Origin: Pseudomonadota bacterium
GTDB taxonomy: Bacteria; Myxococcota_A; Polyangia; Haliangiales; Haliangiaceae
DNA length: 64,000 bases
Assembly (NCBI GenBank): GCA_022360315.1
Contig: JAKSDA010000061.1
Location: forward strand, 1 to 64,000
Direction: 5' to 3'
In this document: piece by piece, positions 60,517 through 64,000 of the stretch
Position numbering within the stretch: the stretch's first letter is position 1
Layout: the number at the start of each line of letters is the position of its first letter
Program-made: the position numbers and the translations under genes
Notes under the pieces: model-generated
Told to the model about the DNA's origin: nothing
Database searches by the model: none
The model's input: the letters and a program-made list of their open reading frames with translations, nothing else

Positions 60517-60637
60517 CCGCTGTTAGGTTGCAGCAGCTGGCGATCGATGTCAAGGTCCGGCTTCATCAGCAGGCCCGGTTGTGGCCACCAAGCGTACCCC
60601 GCAAAGAAAGGCGCCGCGGGCCGGCAGAGATTGAGCG

Positions 60638-62083
60638 ATGAGCAAAGCTAACAACCGATCAGTTTTTGAGGAGTTTCTCGGTCTCTTTGCCGAAGTTCGC
60701 GCTGGCGAGGGTGTTCAGGTGTTGCTGCTTTTTGCCAACATCTTTCTGATCCTCGCTTCCTACTACATTCTAAAGACTGTTCGCGACGCCCTGCTCATCG
60801 GTGGTGTCGAACTCTTCGGCATCAAGGGCAGCGAGATCAAAGCGTATCTTCCCGCCGTGATGTCGGTCCTCCTGCTCGGCATCGTGCCCGCCTATGGCGT
60901 TTTGTCCACCAAGGTCGATCGCCTCCAGCTCTTGAAGATCACGATGGGGTTCGTGATCGCTTGCCTCGTCGTGCTGGGAGCCTGGGGCATCGTTACCGGC
61001 CCGGGTACTGCGATCGGCCTCACGTTCTACGTCTGGCTGGGCATCATCAACGTCTTTTTGATCGCGCAGTTCTGGTCGTACGCCAACGATATCTATACCG
61101 AGAAGCAGGGCAAGCGGCTCTTTGCGATCATTGCCATCGGCCAGTCTCTCGGCGCCATTCTGGGTCCACTCATTGCCGATGTGGGCAAGGACTACACATT
61201 TCCCCTGCTGGTTTTCAGTGCGATCCTGTTCGGCGTGTGCTTGATGCTCTACATCGTTGTTAATGCTCGACAGGCACAAGACGTAAAATCAGCTTCCGAC
61301 CAGCCGACGGGTGACAAACCGCTCGACAAGGACGGTGGTTTCCAGCTGATATTCCAGACTCGATATCTGCTTCTGATCGCCCTAATGATCCTCGTCACCA
61401 ACGTCGTGAACACGACGGGTGAGTACATTCTGGGCGCGGCCGCGGACAGTCATTCGCGAGCCGAAAAGACTGTCGAGGGAGTACTTGGCTCCGAAGCCGC
61501 CGCCCGGGTTGCCTCATCAGACCAGGGCGAAAAAGTCCTGTCGAGCGCCGAACAAACTCAGCTCAAAGAGGCGCGAGTTTCGGTCATTCAGAGTTTTTAT
61601 GCCCGCTTCTTCTCCTTCGTCAATCTTCTCGGGCTGTTCATCCAGATGTTTCTGGTCTCGCGGATCTTCCAGTACTTTGGGGTCCGCGCGGCGCTCTTTG
61701 TCCTGCCGGTGATCGCCTTCGGGGGGTACGCTGCGATCGGTCTGGTGGGCGGCCTCCTGGTCCTCCGTATCGCCAAAACCGTCGAAAACGCCACCGACTA
61801 TTCGCTGCAAAACACGGTAAAGCAGGCATTGTTTCTGCCCACGAGTCGCGAGGCCAAGTACAAGGCGAAAGCGGCCATCGACACGTTCTTTGTCCGCTTC
61901 GGCGACGCAGCCAGCGCCGGCATCGTCGCCGTGGGCCTCAATGTCCTCGCGTTTGGCCCCACCGAATTCGCGCTGGTCAATGTCGGGCTCTGCGTGATCT
62001 GGATTGTGCTCAACGTCGGCATCGCCCGCGAGCACAGGAAGATGGTCCCCGACGACGCATCCAAACCTGGCTCCACGGATTAG
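60638..62083 (+). CDS. ATP/ADP translocase-like NTP/NDP carrier (Npt1/Npt2 family)
   Basis: 481 residues with about twelve transmembrane helices. LASYYILKTVRDALLIGG near the N-terminus is the hallmark of the bacterial/plastid ATP:ADP antiporter family. Later blocks include LIAQFWSYANDIYTEKQGKRLFAIIAIGQSLGAILGP and VENATDYSLQNTVKQALFLPTSREAKYKAKAAIDTF. A charged loop (about residues 280-320) interrupts the halves. Well-studied members bring host ATP into intracellular bacteria, yet free-living bacteria also carry relatives, some fused to repeat domains. In this organism the cargo is unknown. A GAG-rich Shine-Dalgarno-like site precedes the ATG. Confidence 0.9.
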   Translation: MSKANNRSVFEEFLGLFAEVRAGEGVQVLLLFANIFLILASYYILKTVRDALLIGGVELFGIKGSEIKAYLPAVMSVLLLGIVPAYGVLSTKVDRLQLLKITMGFVIACLVVLGAWGIVTGPGTAIGLTFYVWLGIINVFLIAQFWSYANDIYTEKQGKRLFAIIAIGQSLGAILGPLIADVGKDYTFPLLVFSAILFGVCLMLYIVVNARQAQDVKSASDQPTGDKPLDKDGGFQLIFQTRYLLLIALMILVTNVVNTTGEYILGAAADSHSRAEKTVEGVLGSEAAARVASSDQGEKVLSSAEQTQLKEARVSVIQSFYARFFSFVNLLGLFIQMFLVSRIFQYFGVRAALFVLPVIAFGGYAAIGLVGGLLVLRIAKTVENATDYSLQNTVKQALFLPTSREAKYKAKAAIDTFFVRFGDAASAGIVAVGLNVLAFGPTEFALVNVGLCVIWIVLNVGIAREHRKMVPDDASKPGSTD

Positions 62084-62486
62084 CCCGGAATATTCACGTC
62101 TGCCGGGGCTCGCGGCGGCCGATCTCTTCGCATTGCCCTCGATTGGGTTGCCCTACGGCACCTATCCAAGAATTCTGCTGTCGTGGATGGTAACGGAAGC
62201 GGTCCGTACAAGATCAAGAGATTTGCTACTCGGAGACAGTCTCTCAGACTTCATGAGCAAACTGGGGCTGCTACCTACAGGTGGCCCGTGCGGTAGGGTT
62301 CTGTACTGTGTGTACACCAGCCTGTGCAGACGACGTTTGCATGGTTGCCTGTGCCTGTCGCATGACGGCTGGCACCATTATCGGCTGTGGCTGTTGTATG
62401 GCTTGCGCCAGCATTGATGGATGCTGCATCAGACGCGGCCCTATGTTTTCTACGAGCGTTGTTAGAGGAGCACCGGGCCCAATGCG
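62084..62486. other. Region after the Imm50 gene
   Basis: 403 bp. Holds the possible small frame at 62271-62429 and otherwise nothing recognisable. A Cys-rich plus-strand frame in this interval is antisense to that Gln/Ala-rich frame and is not believed. Confidence 0.35.
62271..62429 (-). CDS. Possible small protein, Gln/Met/Ala-rich (52 aa)
   Basis: The frame starts at an ATG at 62429 and reads MQHPSMLAQAIQQPQPIMVP and on to a stop at 62271. It is in the same frame as the Imm50 gene and stays open back to the Imm50 TGA, so it could be the tail of a longer coding region interrupted by that stop. There is no Shine-Dalgarno site. Coding status is doubtful. Confidence 0.25.
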   Translation of the reverse strand: MQHPSMLAQAIQQPQPIMVPAVMRQAQATMQTSSAQAGVHTVQNPTARATCR

Positions 62487-62891
62487 TCACGTGCTTCCGC
62501 GTAACTCGTCCCGGTACGCAGTCACACTATCGACACGGAGGTGGTTGAAGACGGCAGTCATGTGGCACTTATCAGCCTCAAACTCGAGGATGATGCTGTC
62601 GGTTCCGTCCTTGATGACTAGGCGGCCGATGTTGTTGCTCGTCCAACCATGGATCACGAATTCCCGGACACCAATCCCCATGAGACGAACCTGGACAGTG
62701 TTGCTCTTCGCCGCCTGCCATTTCGCTGGTGGCTGCGCCGGGTACTCATTCAAGTCGAAACGCAGCGATATTGCTGGCCCATCCTGATGTAGCTGAACCT
62801 CATGGAGACGAAGCGCGTCAAGTATTGGGGCGCCCGTCGGATACAGCGTTTTCAAAAAGTAATTGTTATCAAGAGCATCGATCCACGACAT
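62487..62891 (-). CDS. Immunity protein, Imm50-like
   Basis: 134 residues. Features of the Imm50 family are visible: an N-terminal WIDALDNNYFLKTLYP, VQLHQDGPAISLRFDLNEYPAQPPAKW in the middle, and alternating strands later (VQVRLMGIGVREFVIHGW, LVIKDGTDSIILEFEA). It begins 3 bp after the stop of the Rhs-Hint toxin gene on the same strand, which is where cognate immunity genes sit. It should bind and neutralise the toxin domain in the producer cell. Confidence 0.75.
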   Translation of the reverse strand: MSWIDALDNNYFLKTLYPTGAPILDALRLHEVQLHQDGPAISLRFDLNEYPAQPPAKWQAAKSNTVQVRLMGIGVREFVIHGWTSNNIGRLVIKDGTDSIILEFEADKCHMTAVFNHLRVDSVTAYRDELRGST

Positions 62892-62894
62892 GAG

Positions 62895-64000
62895 TCACCT
62901 GTTGAACGGGTAGTGGTCGCTGGTTCCAGGAACTGACCCTGTGCGTGTGTTTTCGGGCATCCGGACGTTGAAGTGAGGCCCCTGATCCCCTACGCCCCCC
63001 TGCCCGAATCGATGGCCCGCTGAGTGGTCCTGGATAACGACCTTGGAGCCATCGGGCCTTGTATAGGTGTATTCACGGGTCATCACCGGTTTCCCATCGG
63101 GCCCAAGGACCGCTGAGCCGTCGCGCTTCGTCATGGATACGCGTGACATGCTATCTGGGTGCTGAGAGCGCGGAATCCCGAGATCGCGTTTCGCCTGGTT
63201 CAGAGCTCCCGATCGGCTCCTTGCGGCACACCCATTATGCGCCCAAACGTCTGCAGTCCCGACGAAATAGGTATGAGTCGCATCGACCTCAAAGTTGTAG
63301 ACGGTCTGCCGCTCATCGAGACTCACCATGGCCACTACCCGAGTCCAGTCACGGTTGGCAGACACCTGGCTGCCGATGTTCAAGTTGCCCACGGATTCCC
63401 AGCCGGCAGGAGTCATCAGGGGATGCTCGGGAGTAACGATCAGGGTCTGTACGTCACCATAGGCTTCGAGCAAGGTTACCTGGACTACCTCGGCTTCGTG
63501 CCTGACAAAGACCCGGGTAACCCGGGCCCAGCCCTCGGCGCCGGTGCGGTCGTCGCGGGACCACACTTCATCGCCGGGGATGATGTCTTCGATGCGCTTG
63601 TAACCGCTCTTGGTCAGGAGCAGCGTGCCCTGGCCAAAGCTGAGCTTGCAGGGTAGGCGCTTGGCCATGCGCCTGACCGCGTAGCGGGTGACGCCCTTGA
63701 TGAGGGCGGCACCGCCAAGGGCGACCTCGGCGGCCTGGGCGGCGTAGCCGCCGTAGCGGTAGGCGGCGCTGCAGGGGTTGACTTGATCGGAGAGGCCGAC
63801 TTTGTCGCGCAGCCAGCCGGTGGCGCCAGCGGTGACGGTGTCCGTTGCGCCCATGAATGCCTGGCCGAAGGTCTCGAACCAGCCCATGTGGTCATGCCAG
63901 GCGAGGCCAGAGGGGTCGAGAAGATTGATGGGGTCGTTGGCCACGTAGGCGTACAGGTTGGTATCGCCGCCGGCGAAGCCAATGGGGTCTTCGTCGTCTT
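62895..64000 (-). CDS. Rhs-family polymorphic toxin C-terminus: Hint (intein-like) domain and HNH-like nuclease tip; truncated by window edge
   Basis: The frame enters from the right edge with the Rhs core ending IGFAGGDTNLYAYVANDPINLLDPSGL, so the real start lies outside. A linker leads to a Hint domain: CKLSFGQGTLLLTKSGYKRIEDI, DEVWSRD, VTPEHPLMTPAGW and THTYFVGTADVWAHNGC, ending in the His-Asn-Gly-Cys junction expected for self-cleavage. The tip (about 110 residues) has VIQDHSAGHRFGQGG and GPHFNVR, resembling HNH/Endo VII-like toxin nucleases. Hint domains in such toxins probably release the tip. The GTG at 63944 is only an internal codon. Confidence 0.85.
   Translation of the reverse strand, partial: DDEDPIGFAGGDTNLYAYVANDPINLLDPSGLAWHDHMGWFETFGQAFMGATDTVTAGATGWLRDKVGLSDQVNPCSAAYRYGGYAAQAAEVALGGAALIKGVTRYAVRRMAKRLPCKLSFGQGTLLLTKSGYKRIEDIIPGDEVWSRDDRTGAEGWARVTRVFVRHEAEVVQVTLLEAYGDVQTLIVTPEHPLMTPAGWESVGNLNIGSQVSANRDWTRVVAMVSLDERQTVYNFEVDATHTYFVGTADVWAHNGCAARSRSGALNQAKRDLGIPRSQHPDSMSRVSMTKRDGSAVLGPDGKPVMTREYTYTRPDGSKVVIQDHSAGHRFGQGGVGDQGPHFNVRMPENTRTGSVPGTSDHYPFNR

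Noticed and set aside
62281..62787. Plus-strand frame with many Cys in its first half (looks like a Cys-rich peptide)
   Set aside because: The Cys codons come from antisense reading of a Gln/Ala/Met-rich stretch, and the second half is antisense to the Imm50 gene.

Overview
This 64 kb window is bacterial DNA of fairly high G+C content. It looks like a chromosome segment from a myxobacterium, most plausibly of the Haliangium/Nannocystis side. That placement is inferred from the gene families: giant Ser/Thr kinase-ATPase-TPR regulators, response regulators fused to DUF4388-like and TPR domains, an Rhs-Hint polymorphic toxin, and many large proteins of unknown function. No rRNA, tRNA, insertion sequence, prophage or CRISPR array was recognised.

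Layout. 1-7.3 kb: an edge-truncated Uma2-like nuclease, a lipoprotein, DNA topoisomerase III, a small membrane protein and a class A penicillin-binding protein. 7.3-19.6 kb: three tandem paralogues of about 1330 residues (kinase, degenerate cyclase-like domain, AAA ATPase, helical repeats). 19.8-31.9 kb: an accessory block read mostly on the minus strand, consisting of an ATP-grasp ligase, a possible 63-residue peptide, a radical SAM enzyme, a C26 amidohydrolase, an adenylate-forming ligase, a SufS-like desulfurase, a B12-type radical SAM enzyme and a P450. An FAD oxidoreductase converges on it from the plus strand. This reads as an unassigned biosynthetic gene cluster. 32.4-37.6 kb: Acg-like nitroreductase, MsrB, a hybrid histidine kinase, a voltage-gated cation channel, and a small zinc-ribbon protein whose reading frame contains an in-frame TGA followed by a SECIS-like hairpin (candidate selenoprotein). 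37.6-45 kb: an Hsp70-family protein, a lipoprotein, serC-serA and a LeuA-like synthase. 45.6-52.5 kb: a large response regulator, two oligopeptide ABC ATPases and an outer-membrane lipoprotein. 53-62 kb: queF, a short DNA-binding protein, hemF, a HARE-HTH protein, a cysteine-rich protein, a metallophosphoesterase, an MscS channel and an ATP/ADP-type carrier. 62.3-64 kb: an Rhs-Hint nuclease toxin with an Imm50-like immunity gene, running off the right edge.

Regulation and repeats. Several genes have a TANNNT box only 6-8 nt before the start codon, which suggests leaderless transcripts. Others, mainly in the metabolic operons, have ordinary Shine-Dalgarno sites. A 70-85 bp hairpin repeat occurs twice in opposite orientation. 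In one copy it exactly fills the gap between two convergent genes.

The most interesting items are the candidate selenoprotein, the unassigned biosynthetic cluster with its possible precursor peptide, the mosaic kinase paralogues and the hairpin repeat family. All function calls come from reading the sequence; no database search was run.
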